58,392 bases of DNA, from the NCBI RefSeq assembly GCF_008123425.1, contig NZ_VSSS01000049.1, positions 1 to 58,392 on the forward strand, read 5' to 3'. The notes beneath the pieces are model-generated. The model saw only the letters and a program-made list of their open reading frames with translations. It ran no database searches and was not told the DNA's origin. Position 1 is the stretch's first letter; the number at the start of each line of letters is the position of its first letter. Source of the DNA: Bradyrhizobium rifense. Lineage in GTDB: Bacteria; Pseudomonadota; Alphaproteobacteria; Rhizobiales; Xanthobacteraceae. This document shows positions 1 to 8,370 of this stretch, in pieces. Made by a program: the position numbers and the translations under genes.

Positions 1-30
1 GTGGGCACGCTTCGCTTTGCCCACCCTACG
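1..30. repeat. Short intergenic repeat, GTGGGCACGC family
   Basis: These 30 bases recur exactly at 19992-20021, and a diverged inverted copy lies at about 19934-19970. The element falls between genes in both places. It is a member of a small dispersed palindromic repeat family; the window edge cuts off whatever lies to the left. Function is unknown. Confidence 0.75.
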
Positions 31-58
31 AAACCGGGCGACGCCGACAGCGCGTCGC

Positions 59-523
59 CTACTCCCCCACCCGCGTCTGCGTCCGCGCCTTCACGATCCC
101 ATCCCGTGCCAACTGATCCGCCCGCTCGTTCTCGGGATGCCCGGCGTGGCCTTTCACCCAGTGCCAGCGCACGTCATGCGCCTTCAGCGCGGCATCGAGG
201 CGCTGCCATAGCTCGACATTCTTGACCGGCTTCTTGTCGGCAGTGCGCCAGCCATTGCGCTTCCAGCCGTGGATCCAGCCGGTGATGCCCTGCCGGACAT
301 ACTGGCTGTCGGTGTAGAGATCGACGGTGCACGGCTTCTTCAGCGCTTCCAGCGCCGAGATCGCCGCCATCAATTCCATCTGGTTGTTGGTGGTGTGGCG
401 CTCGCCGCCGTTCAACTCTTTTTCCTTGTCGCCAAACTTCAGGATCGCGCCCCAGCCGCCGGGCCCGGGATTTCCCGAGCAGGCGCCGTCGGTATAGATC
501 GTGACATTGGGAAGCTCGCTCAC
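59..523 (-). CDS. rnhA: Ribonuclease HI
   Basis: Endonuclease that degrades the RNA strand of RNA:DNA hybrids (R-loops, primer removal) in the cytoplasm. At 154 aa it has the usual length of the bacterial enzyme. The catalytic acidic residues are visible as D12 (in YTDGACSGNPG), E50 (NNQMEL), D72 (YTDSQYV) and D136 (ENERAD), with the loop histidine at about 126 (KGHAGHP). The start overlaps the stop of the upstream thrB by four bases (ATGA), so the two are translationally coupled in an ispH-thrB-rnhA operon common in alphaproteobacteria. Nothing is missing. Confidence 0.97.
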   Translation of the reverse strand: MSELPNVTIYTDGACSGNPGPGGWGAILKFGDKEKELNGGERHTTNNQMELMAAISALEALKKPCTVDLYTDSQYVRQGITGWIHGWKRNGWRTADKKPVKNVELWQRLDAALKAHDVRWHWVKGHAGHPENERADQLARDGIVKARTQTRVGE

Positions 524-1503
524 GCGACCAGTCCTGACGGCAGCAGCCCGTAATCGCGTGCGCTAGAGACGGTCTGGTGGAAGCGCAGCTTGCGAAAATA
601 TTCCAATGGGTCTTTCGGCTTGACCAGCGCGCCTGGCGGCACGTTGAGCCAGTCGACCAGCCGCGTCAGCAGGAAGCGGATCGCAGCACCACGCGCCAGC
701 AGCGGCAGCGCAGCCTCTTCCGCCTCGGAGAGCTTTCGCACCCGACCATAAGCGTTGAGGAAGGCGCGCGCCTTGGTGACGTTGAAGGAATGATCCGGCT
801 CGAAACACCAGGCGTTCAGGCAGATCGCCACATCATAGGCCAACATGTCGTTGCAGGCGAAGGTGAAGTCGATGATGCCTGAGAGCTTGTCGCCGAGGAA
901 GAAAACGTTGTCGTTGAAGAGGTCGGCGTGGATCACGCCCTCAGGCAGATTGCTCGGCCAGACGCCGCCCGAGAGATAGTCGAGCTCGGCCGCCAGAAAC
1001 ACGCGCAGGCCCGGCTGCACCTCGTCGGCGCGGTGTGCGGCCGCATCGAACAGCGGCCGCCAGCCCGCGACTGATAGCGCATTGGCACGCTTGACCGCAA
1101 AGTTCTCGCCGGCCAGATGCATCCGGGCGAGGCCCTCGCCGACGCCGGCGCAATGCGTCGCGTTCGGCTTGCGCGGCCAGACGCCTTCGAGAAAGGTGAT
1201 GATCGCGGCAGGCCGTCCCTGCAGCTCGTGCAGCGCCTCGCCGTCTTTCGCCTTCACCGGCAGCGGGCAATTGAGGCCGTGCTCGGCGAGATGCGTCATC
1301 AGCGCGAGGAAGAACGGCAAATCGTTCTTCGCCACGCGCTTCTCATAGAGCGTGAGGATGAACGAGCCGCTGGTGGTGTGCAGCAGGAAGTTGGTATTCT
1401 CGACGCCCTCGGCAATGCCCTTGTAGGAGAGCAATTCGCCGAGATCATATTGCCTCAGGAAATCCGCAAGCTCGTCGGCGGCAACGTCGGTGTAGACCGC
1501 CAT
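520..1503 (-). CDS. thrB: Homoserine kinase (ThrB, aminoglycoside-phosphotransferase fold)
   Basis: Phosphorylates L-homoserine to O-phosphohomoserine in threonine biosynthesis. The 327-aa protein belongs to the APH-like family rather than the GHMP family used by E. coli. The early GVENTNFLL stretch (about residues 33-41), the catalytic-loop motif VIHADLFNDNVFF (about 190-202) and the following IIDFTFACND metal-binding segment support this. It begins six bases after the ispH stop and its end overlaps rnhA by four bases, so all three are probably co-transcribed. Confidence 0.94.
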   Translation of the reverse strand: MAVYTDVAADELADFLRQYDLGELLSYKGIAEGVENTNFLLHTTSGSFILTLYEKRVAKNDLPFFLALMTHLAEHGLNCPLPVKAKDGEALHELQGRPAAIITFLEGVWPRKPNATHCAGVGEGLARMHLAGENFAVKRANALSVAGWRPLFDAAAHRADEVQPGLRVFLAAELDYLSGGVWPSNLPEGVIHADLFNDNVFFLGDKLSGIIDFTFACNDMLAYDVAICLNAWCFEPDHSFNVTKARAFLNAYGRVRKLSEAEEAALPLLARGAAIRFLLTRLVDWLNVPPGALVKPKDPLEYFRKLRFHQTVSSARDYGLLPSGLVA

Positions 1504-1509
1504 AAAGGT

Positions 1510-2478
1510 CTACTCGGCGGCGGCTTCGGGGCGCACCTGGCGCGGCAGCGGGAAGAACTCGTTCTCTTCCGCGGCCGAGACCGTCTCCACATGCAGCGTG
1601 TAGCGCTCGGCGAACGCGTCCATGATCTCCTCGACGATCACTTCCGGCGCGGACGCGCCCGCGGTGATGCCGAGGCTGGTGATGTTTTCGAACCGCGTCC
1701 AGTCGAGGTCGGCGGCGCGCTGCGCCAGAACCGCAACCTTGCAGCCTTCGCGTTCGGCGACCTCGCGCAGGCGCTGCGAGTTTGACGAATTGGGGGCACC
1801 GACAACGATGAGCGCGTCGACCACCGGCGCCACCTTCTTCACCGCGAGCTGGCGGTTGGTGGTGGCGTAGCAGATGTCTTCCTTGTGCGGCCCGTTGATG
1901 TTCGGGAAGCGCTCCTTGAGCAGCGCCACGATCTCCGCGGTGTCGTCGATCGACAGCGTGGTCTGGGTCACGAAGGCCAGATTGTTGGGGTCCTTCGGAG
2001 CGATGGTCTTGGCATCTTCGGCGGTCTCGATCAGGGTGACCGCGCCGACCGGCAGCTGGCCGAGCGTGCCGACCACTTCGGGATGATGCGAATGGCCGAT
2101 CAGGAAGATCTCGCGGCCGCGCTTGAAGTGGATCGCGGCCTCGCGGTGCACCTTGGTCACCAGCGGGCAGGTCGCATCGAGCGAGAACAGATTGCGGGAC
2201 GTGGCGTCGGCCGGAACCGATTTCGGCACGCCATGGGCCGAGAACACGACCGGCGCGGTGGTATTTTCCGGGATCTCGGCCAGCTCCTCGACGAAGATGG
2301 CGCCCTTCTTTTTCAACCCATCGACGACGTATTTGTTGTGCACAATCTCGTGGCGAACATAGACCGGGGCGCCGTATTTATCGAGCGCCCGTTCCACGGT
2401 GTCGATCGCCCGGACCACCCCGGCACAGAAGCCGCGGGGAGAACAAAGCACTAACTTGAGGTCTGGTTTGGCTGACAT
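1510..2478 (-). CDS. ispH: 4-hydroxy-3-methylbut-2-enyl diphosphate reductase
   Basis: Last enzyme of the non-mevalonate isoprenoid pathway: a [4Fe-4S] enzyme that reductively dehydroxylates HMBPP to IPP and DMAPP. The three cluster cysteines are seen in PRGFCAG near the N terminus, DATCP in the middle and CYATTN in the C-terminal third, with the substrate-binding GAPNSSNS motif after it. I chose the ATG at 2478 (322 aa, MSAKPDLKL), because the family starts only a few residues before PRGFCAG; an in-frame GTG at 2502 would add eight residues and has an AAGG-like sequence upstream. First gene of the operon with thrB and rnhA. Confidence 0.96.
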   Translation of the reverse strand: MSAKPDLKLVLCSPRGFCAGVVRAIDTVERALDKYGAPVYVRHEIVHNKYVVDGLKKKGAIFVEELAEIPENTTAPVVFSAHGVPKSVPADATSRNLFSLDATCPLVTKVHREAAIHFKRGREIFLIGHSHHPEVVGTLGQLPVGAVTLIETAEDAKTIAPKDPNNLAFVTQTTLSIDDTAEIVALLKERFPNINGPHKEDICYATTNRQLAVKKVAPVVDALIVVGAPNSSNSQRLREVAEREGCKVAVLAQRAADLDWTRFENITSLGITAGASAPEVIVEEIMDAFAERYTLHVETVSAAEENEFFPLPRQVRPEAAAE

Positions 2479-2743
2479 TGAGCGATCTCGGGACCGAATC
2501 ACCCCTTCGCCTTCTGGCGGGGGACGGTCGATGAATGGAAAAGGGCCTAAGACGGTCTGCTTGGACTTTATAGCGACTTGAGAGGGAATTGGGCCCCCTT
2601 TCGGGCGCTGTCAAGGCACTATCTATAGCAGAACCATTGCGTGGCTACCCCCTCCGGGCTTATATAGCGCGAATTCCCTGTCATCGCTGATGACCACCGG
2701 TTTCGCCTCCAAAGGGGTGGGCGAAGCACAAAGGAGATTTGCC

Positions 2744-3439
2744 ATGAGCAACGCACCTCTGATGCCCAAGGCGACCGCCGTCTGGCTGCTCGACAACACC
2801 GCGCTGACCTTCGACCAGGTCGCCGATTTCACCAAGATGCACCCCCTGGAGGTGCGCGCGATCGCCGACGGTGACGCCGCGCAGGGCATCAAGGGCAGTG
2901 ACCCGATTTCCAACGGTCAGCTGACCCGCGAGGAGATCGAGAAGGGCGAGAAGAACCAGGACTACCGGCTCCGTCTCCAGGAGAGCAAGGTCGTGCTGCC
3001 GCCCCAGCCCAAGCGCAAGGGCCCGCGCTACACCCCGGTGTCGCGCCGCCACGAGCGCCCCAGCGCCATCCTCTGGCTGCTGCGCAGCCATCCGGAGCTC
3101 AAGGACGCCCAGGTCATGCGCCTGGTCGGCACCACCAAGAGCACGATCGCCAGCGTCCGCGACCGCACCCACTGGAACACCTCGCAGCTGACCCCGATCG
3201 ACCCGGTGACCCTCGGCCTCTGCTCGCAGATCGAGCTCGATTTCGAAGTGGCGCGCGCGGCCAAGGAGAAGCCGATCGACGCAGCCTATGGCGGCGCCAC
3301 CCTGCTGCCGGCCTCCGAAACCACCAAGAAGGACGAGTACGAGCCGTCGGAGAAGTCGAGCGACGACCTCAACGTCGATGCCGTGTTCGCCAAGCTCAAG
3401 ACGCTGGGCGGCAAGAAGCAGGAGCAAGAGGAGGAGTAG
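2744..3439 (+). CDS. trcR: DUF1013 / TrcR-type cell-cycle transcriptional regulator
   Basis: Alphaproteobacterial protein of the DUF1013 family, annotated in related genomes as the cell-cycle regulator TrcR. The ATG at 2744 follows AAAGGAGAT at a good distance; the longer frame starting at 2690 has no such site. The protein (231 aa) begins MSNAPLMPKATAVWLLDN and has two helix-turn-helix-like stretches, one at residues 10-45 (WLLDNTALTFDQVADFT) and one at about 105-135 (AILWLLRSHPELKDAQVMRL). The C terminus is charged (KKQEQEEE). A strong terminator hairpin follows. Family assignment is firm; the role in this organism is inferred. Confidence 0.88.
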   Translation: MSNAPLMPKATAVWLLDNTALTFDQVADFTKMHPLEVRAIADGDAAQGIKGSDPISNGQLTREEIEKGEKNQDYRLRLQESKVVLPPQPKRKGPRYTPVSRRHERPSAILWLLRSHPELKDAQVMRLVGTTKSTIASVRDRTHWNTSQLTPIDPVTLGLCSQIELDFEVARAAKEKPIDAAYGGATLLPASETTKKDEYEPSEKSSDDLNVDAVFAKLKTLGGKKQEQEEE

Positions 3440-3472
3440 TCCTCGCTCTTCGTTTGCGATCGAATGCACTTC

Positions 3473-3502
3473 AAACGCGGCAGGGCAACCTGCCGCGTTT
3501 TT
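3473..3502 (+). terminator. Rho-independent terminator after trcR
   Basis: An AACGCGGCAGG stem, a short GCAA loop and the complementary CCTGCCGCGTT arm run into a T-rich tract, 34 bases after the trcR stop codon. Confidence 0.85.
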
Positions 3503-3518
3503 GTTTGCGGCTTCCTTC

Positions 3519-3605
3519 GTAGCCCGGATGGAGCGCAGCGAAATCCGGGAGCGCTCGCGCGTCGATGTATTTGTCCCGGATTGCGCTACGCTCCATCCGG
3601 GCTAC
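3519..3605. repeat. Palindromic repeat, GTAGCCCGGAT family
   Basis: An 87-base element begins GTAGCCCGGATGGAGCGCAG and ends with the near-exact reverse complement (CTCCATCCGGGCTAC), so it can form a long hairpin. A shorter member lies at 10930-10964. It is an intergenic REP-like element. Confidence 0.8.
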
Positions 3606-3618
3606 GGACTTTGGCGGC

Positions 3619-3879
3619 TTACGGCCGATCCGGGTGGTTCAGCATGTATTCGCCGAGATCGCGCTGGCGACGATCGGCACGGGAGGTGGCCGCATTGCGC
3701 TGCACGTCGCGATCCTTGCGGCAGGCCACGTATTCCGGCGAGCCGACCGCGAGGCCGCGGCTCTGGCACACCGCATCATCGTCGTCACCGCCCATCGCCG
3801 TCGGCGTCTGGTAACGCGGCGAGCAGGCGGAGAGAACGAGGCCCGCGAAAACAATCGCAACAAACGGCTTCGAATTCAT
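3619..3879 (-). CDS. Small lipoprotein of unknown function
   Basis: An 86-aa product starting MNSKPFVAIVFAGLVLSAC, i.e. a short signal peptide ending in a lipobox (LSAC) with the acylated cysteine at residue 19. The mature part is hydrophilic, contains a DDDD run and two further cysteines (AVCQSRG, YVACRKD), and ends YMLNHPDRP. I used the ATG at 3879 because it places the lipobox correctly; the frame is open to 3951 but the extension is not signal-like. Probably anchored in a membrane facing the periplasm. No function recognised. Confidence 0.75.
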   Translation of the reverse strand: MNSKPFVAIVFAGLVLSACSPRYQTPTAMGGDDDDAVCQSRGLAVGSPEYVACRKDRDVQRNAATSRADRRQRDLGEYMLNHPDRP

Positions 3880-3966
3880 AACAGGCCCTTCATCCTTCGC
3901 GAGGCGCACTCCGCGCGATGAGGGTTGAGCGGAAAAATGCGGCCTATTCAAGCCCCATCTGGCGCC

Positions 3967-5877
3967 TCACACCCGCCCCTTCAGCGCCTCCCCGATCTCG
4001 TCCAGCACCTTGGGATCCTCGATCGTGGCGGGCATGGTCCAGGCCTCGCCGTCGGCGATCTTCTTGATGGTGCCGCGCAAGATCTTGCCCGAGCGTGTCT
4101 TGGGCAGGCGGCCGACCGTGATGGCGAGCTTGAACGCGGCGACCGGGCCGAGCCGGTCGCGCACAAGTGCCACGATCTCCTTTTCGATCTCGCTGGGCTG
4201 CCGCTTCACGCCGGCCTTCAGCACCAGGAAGCCGCAAGGCACCTCGCCCTTGATCGCATCCTTGATGCCGAGCACGGCGCATTCGGCGACATCGGGATGC
4301 GAGGCCAGAATCTCCTCCATGCCGCCGGTGGAGAGCCTGTGGCCGGCGACATTGATGATGTCGTCGGTGCGGCCCATGACGAAGACATAACCGTCCTCGT
4401 CCTTGTAGCCGGCGTCCGAGGTCTTGTAATAGCCGGGGAATTCGGTGAGGTAGGCCTCCTTGAAGCGCGCATCCTGATTCCACAGCGTCGGCAGGCAGCC
4501 CGGCGGCATCGGCAGCTTGATGACGATTGAGCCCATGGTGTTGGGACCGACGGGTTTTGCCGCTTCGTCAACGACATCGACCTGGTAGCCCGGCATCGGC
4601 ACCGTCGGCGAGCCGTGCTTCACCGGCAGCATCCCCAAGCCCACCGGATTACCGGCAATGCACCAGCCGGTCTCGGTCTGCCACCAATGATCAATGACAG
4701 GCACCTTCAATTGTTGCTCCGCCCATTCCACCGTCGGCGGATCGGCACGCTCGCCGGCGAGGAACAGCGTGCGGAACATCGACAGATCGTATTGCCGGAT
4801 GAACTTGCCTTCCGGATCCTCTTTCCGGATCGCGCGGAACGCGGTCGGCGCGGTGAAGAGGGCGACTGCCTTGTGCTCGCTGATGACGCGCCAGAACGCG
4901 CCGGCGTCGGGCGCGCCGACCGGCTTGCCCTCATACATGATCGAGGTCGCGCCATGCAGCAGCGGGCCGTAGATGATGTAGCTGTGGCCGACCACCCAGC
5001 CGATGTCGGAGCCGCACCACCACACCTCGCCCGGCTTGACGCCATAGAGGTTGAACATCGACCATTTCACCGCGACCAGATGCCCGCCATTGTCGCGCAC
5101 AACGCCTTTGGGAATACCAGTCGTGCCTGACGTATAGAGGATGTAGAGCGGATCGGTCGCGGCAACGGGCACGCACGGCGCTTTCTTGCCGTCGTTCATC
5201 GCCTTGCGGCGCAGGCTCGCCCAGTCATAGTCGCGTCTTGGCGTAAGATCGCAGATCAGCTGTGGACGCTGCAGCACGATGCAGGCCTTGGGCTTCGCCG
5301 ACGCCAGCCTGATCGCCTCGTCGAGCAGCGGCTTGTACTGCACGATGCGGCCGGGCTCGATACCGCAGCTTGCGGACAGAATGAGTTTTGGCTGCGCATC
5401 GTCGATGCGGGTCGCGAGCTCTTTTGCGGCAAAGCCGCCGAACACCACGGAATGCACAGCACCGATACGCGCGCAGGCGAGCATCGCAACCACGGCCTCC
5501 GGCACCATTGGCATGTAGAGAATGACGCGGTCGCCCTTGGCGACGCCAAAGTCCAGCATGATGGCGGCGAGCGCCTGCACCTCGGCGAGCAGCTCGGCAT
5601 AGGTGAATTTGGTCACCGAATTGGTCAGCGGCGAATCATGGATCAGCGCGACCTGGTCGGCGCGGCCGCGTTCGACATGGCGGTCGAGCGCGTTGTAGCA
5701 GGTGTTGACGACGCCGCCGCTGAACCAGCGGCCATAGACGCCTTGCGCGGGGTCGAAGATTGTCTTCGGCGGCTCGATCCAGTCGATCTCCTTCGCCGCC
5801 TCGGCCCAAAAGCTTACAGGGTCGGCCAGCGAGCGCGCATAGACGTCGTGATAAAGGCTCTTTCCTTGGACGTTCAT
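3967..5877 (-). CDS. prpE: Propionyl-CoA synthetase (AMP-forming acyl-CoA synthetase)
   Basis: Activates propionate (or acetate) to the CoA thioester through an acyl-adenylate. The 636-aa protein shows the acetyl-CoA-synthetase N-terminal domain (FWAEAAKEIDWIEPP, then YGRWFSGGVVNTCYNALDRH), the P-loop-like YTSGTTGIPKGV at about residues 247-258, the DHWWQTETGW motif, YKTSDAGYKDEDGY, and the C-terminal KTRSGKILRGT with the catalytic lysine. The NTCYNALDRH signature and overall length fit PrpE better than Acs. It is monocistronic as far as visible. Confidence 0.9.
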   Translation of the reverse strand: MNVQGKSLYHDVYARSLADPVSFWAEAAKEIDWIEPPKTIFDPAQGVYGRWFSGGVVNTCYNALDRHVERGRADQVALIHDSPLTNSVTKFTYAELLAEVQALAAIMLDFGVAKGDRVILYMPMVPEAVVAMLACARIGAVHSVVFGGFAAKELATRIDDAQPKLILSASCGIEPGRIVQYKPLLDEAIRLASAKPKACIVLQRPQLICDLTPRRDYDWASLRRKAMNDGKKAPCVPVAATDPLYILYTSGTTGIPKGVVRDNGGHLVAVKWSMFNLYGVKPGEVWWCGSDIGWVVGHSYIIYGPLLHGATSIMYEGKPVGAPDAGAFWRVISEHKAVALFTAPTAFRAIRKEDPEGKFIRQYDLSMFRTLFLAGERADPPTVEWAEQQLKVPVIDHWWQTETGWCIAGNPVGLGMLPVKHGSPTVPMPGYQVDVVDEAAKPVGPNTMGSIVIKLPMPPGCLPTLWNQDARFKEAYLTEFPGYYKTSDAGYKDEDGYVFVMGRTDDIINVAGHRLSTGGMEEILASHPDVAECAVLGIKDAIKGEVPCGFLVLKAGVKRQPSEIEKEIVALVRDRLGPVAAFKLAITVGRLPKTRSGKILRGTIKKIADGEAWTMPATIEDPKVLDEIGEALKGRV

Positions 5878-6061
5878 TCCCGCGCTCCCGTTCCCTTTAT
5901 TGGCCTCGCCTTGACCTGACGGCAGGGAAGAAGTCCCGCCATGACAGTGATCAAGTGCCGGCCTTGTTTGAGGGGTATTTTCCCGGGAACGGGCCGCGGT
6001 TCAAGCTGAAAAGGGTGGTGTATGGCCTCCCTCTCCTCGTTCTTACGGCGGAGACGCGAAC

Positions 6062-7435
6062 CTAGCCTTCCATCGCATTCAATCGCTGCAACCGGTCCTG
6101 CATGACCTTCTTCAGATCGTAGCCGGGGCGGCGGAAGCTGACATCGCGAGTGGCGAGGAAATCGTGCTGGGATTTACGCAGATCGGCGGCCGAGCGCCGG
6201 CTTATCGATTTCAGCACGCGCTGATAGGCCTCGGCGAGCTGGCGGTCGAGCATGCCGAGCTGCGGATCGGCGCAGATCACCTTCTCTACCTCGCGCCTCG
6301 CAGAGGCGCAATCGAATGACGGGCCGTTGCCGGAATTCGCGGCCAACGGCTGCGCCGGCTCGGCGCCGAACTTCACGATCTCCGTCATCATGGTGCGGCG
6401 GCCGTCCGCGGCGTTGGTGTTGCCGGGATCGAGCCGCAGCGCCGTCTCGTAATCGGCCAGCGCCTTCTTGCGGTCGCCCATTTTCGTGTAGAGCACGGCG
6501 CGGTTGTTGTAGGTCTTCGCGAAATTCGGATCGAGCTTCAGCGCGTCATTGTAGTCGCTGAGCGCCGCGCCGAACTCGCCCTTGAACTGGTAGGAATCGC
6601 CGCGATTGGTGAAGAAGTTCGGTCGCGGTGCTAGCCGCAGCGCCTGGTCGTAATCGGCAATCGCCTTGTCGTAGTCCTTCATCGCGGCATAGGAGAGCCC
6701 GCGATTGTCGTAATATTCGGGCACCTTCGGATCGAGCCTGATCGCCTCGCTGTCGTCGGCGATCGACTTGTCGAGTTGGCCGAGCTTCTTGTAGGCCGCG
6801 CCGCGATTGGTGTAGCTGCGCGCCCGGTTCGGATCGAGCAGCAAGGCCTGGCTGAGATCGCTCACCGCCTTGTCGTTGTCGCCGTTGAGATAATAGGTCG
6901 CGCCGCGGTCGGACCAGGCCTGCGCATAATCCGGCTTCAGCTTGATCGCCTTGTCGTAATCGGCAAGCGCCCGGTCGAGCCGGCGCTGATTGGTATGGGC
7001 GACGCCGCGCAGCTCATAGGCTTCGGCATCCTGCGGATCGAGCTCGATCGCCTTGCTGAGATCGGACGTGGCGCGGTTGAGATCGCCGCCCCCCTCGCGC
7101 AACAGATCGCCGCGCAGGCGCCAGGCGCGGGCGTTCTTGCCGTCGAGCGCGATGGCGCGGTCGATATCGCGCAACGCCTGGGTGAGACCGCCGGAGGTCC
7201 GCGCATTGGCATCGGCCCGAACCAGCAGCGCCGCGACGCGGTCTGAACCTGGATTCGAGGCCTGGTCGATGATGGCGCTGCACGCAGAGATGATTTCGGC
7301 CGGCGCGGCCTTGCTACCCATTACGCAATCGGCTGCGGCCGAGGCCGGGGCGGCGAGGACAAGGCTGAGCGCCGCGCCGAGAAGGAAGACGCTCAGCGAG
7401 ATTTTGGATATTTGCGCGGAAGAATGCGTGCGCAT
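6062..7435 (-). CDS. Exported TPR protein with C-terminal LprI-like (DUF1311) domain
   Basis: A 457-aa protein with a signal peptide (about residues 1-34, LVLAAPASAAA). Roughly eight tetratricopeptide repeats follow, between residues 70 and 350, with recurring signatures such as LDPNRARSYTNRGAAY and LKPDYAQAWSDRGATY. A C-terminal Cys-containing LprI-like segment comes last (FDCASARREVEKVICADPQL, then GYDLKKVMQDRLQRL). The TPRs suggest a periplasmic scaffold for protein contacts. It is paralogous in its C-terminal domain to the next gene, which lies upstream on the same strand about 70 bases away. Specific function unknown. Confidence 0.82.
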   Translation of the reverse strand: MRTHSSAQISKISLSVFLLGAALSLVLAAPASAAADCVMGSKAAPAEIISACSAIIDQASNPGSDRVAALLVRADANARTSGGLTQALRDIDRAIALDGKNARAWRLRGDLLREGGGDLNRATSDLSKAIELDPQDAEAYELRGVAHTNQRRLDRALADYDKAIKLKPDYAQAWSDRGATYYLNGDNDKAVSDLSQALLLDPNRARSYTNRGAAYKKLGQLDKSIADDSEAIRLDPKVPEYYDNRGLSYAAMKDYDKAIADYDQALRLAPRPNFFTNRGDSYQFKGEFGAALSDYNDALKLDPNFAKTYNNRAVLYTKMGDRKKALADYETALRLDPGNTNAADGRRTMMTEIVKFGAEPAQPLAANSGNGPSFDCASARREVEKVICADPQLGMLDRQLAEAYQRVLKSISRRSAADLRKSQHDFLATRDVSFRRPGYDLKKVMQDRLQRLNAMEG

Positions 7436-7505
7436 GCCTAAGCACTCCGTGACATCAGGTTTTCACCATTGTCGCGGGGGGGCAGCGATCGGGTTCAAAT
7501 GGCGG

Positions 7506-8267
7506 CTAGTACCCATCCACCCCATTCAGCCGTTGCAGCCTGTCCTGCATCGCCTTCTTCAAATCGTACCCCGGCCGGCCGAACCCGGCGTTCCGGCGGG
7601 CAATGAAATCGTCCTGCTCGCGCTGGAGTTTCCTGGCCTCGCCTTCGTTGCGCGCCTCGCGCAGCACGCGCGCATTGGCGGCATAGACCTCGCGGTCGAG
7701 GTCGGCGAACTCGCGGTTTCCGCAGATCGCCTTCTCGACCGGGCGGCGTGCGCCCGCGCAATTGAAGCTGGGCTTGCCGGCGACCGCCATCTGCGCGCCG
7801 ATCCGCTCGAGCTCACGCGCGATCGCCTTGTGATTGGCCTTGGCCTTTTCGTGGTTCGGATCGATCCGCAGCGCCGCGCCGAAATCCTGCACCGCTTTGG
7901 GCTTGTCGCCCTTCTTCAGCCAGAGTTCACCGCGCGCATTGAAGACGTCGGCAAGCCCGGGATCGAGCAGCAACGCGCGGCTGTCGTCGGCGATAGCCCG
8001 GTCGATCTGGTCATGCTGTGCCAGTAGCGCGCCGCGCGCGACCAGCGCCCTGATCAGATCGGGCTTTGCCGTCTTCTCGTTGTCGATGACGGCGGCGCAG
8101 GCCGGGGTCGCCTTGTCCATGTCATCGGCCGCGGCTGCGGACAGGCATGCGGCGACGTCAATCTGCGCGGCGGCCGGCTCGCCCCCGGTCGCGGCCCGAG
8201 CGGCACCGAGCCAAAGCGCTGAGAGCACCACGGCTCCGGACAATTGAAGAAGTTTTTGAAAACGCAT
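7506..8267 (-). CDS. Exported short TPR protein with LprI-like domain
   Basis: A 253-aa relative of the neighbouring TPR protein. The signal peptide (MRFQKLLQLSGAVVLSALWL onward, cut near ARAATG) supports the ATG at 8267, although the frame is open to 8315. It has only about two TPR units (LLLDPGLADVFNARGELWL; LRIDPNHEKAKANHKAIA), then the C-terminal FNCAGARRPVEKAICGNREF segment and the same GYDLKKAMQDRLQRLNG ending as its neighbour. The pair probably arose by duplication. Function unknown. Confidence 0.8.
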   Translation of the reverse strand: MRFQKLLQLSGAVVLSALWLGAARAATGGEPAAAQIDVAACLSAAAADDMDKATPACAAVIDNEKTAKPDLIRALVARGALLAQHDQIDRAIADDSRALLLDPGLADVFNARGELWLKKGDKPKAVQDFGAALRIDPNHEKAKANHKAIARELERIGAQMAVAGKPSFNCAGARRPVEKAICGNREFADLDREVYAANARVLREARNEGEARKLQREQDDFIARRNAGFGRPGYDLKKAMQDRLQRLNGVDGY

Positions 8268-8370
8268 GCTCGCTGCAGTCGGAAACTCTTGCCTTGAGGC
8301 CGTACTATCCATCATACGGCCGGATTGGTGCTAGCTTGTGGCGCCGCTCACATCGGTTTCGGGGATCGTC

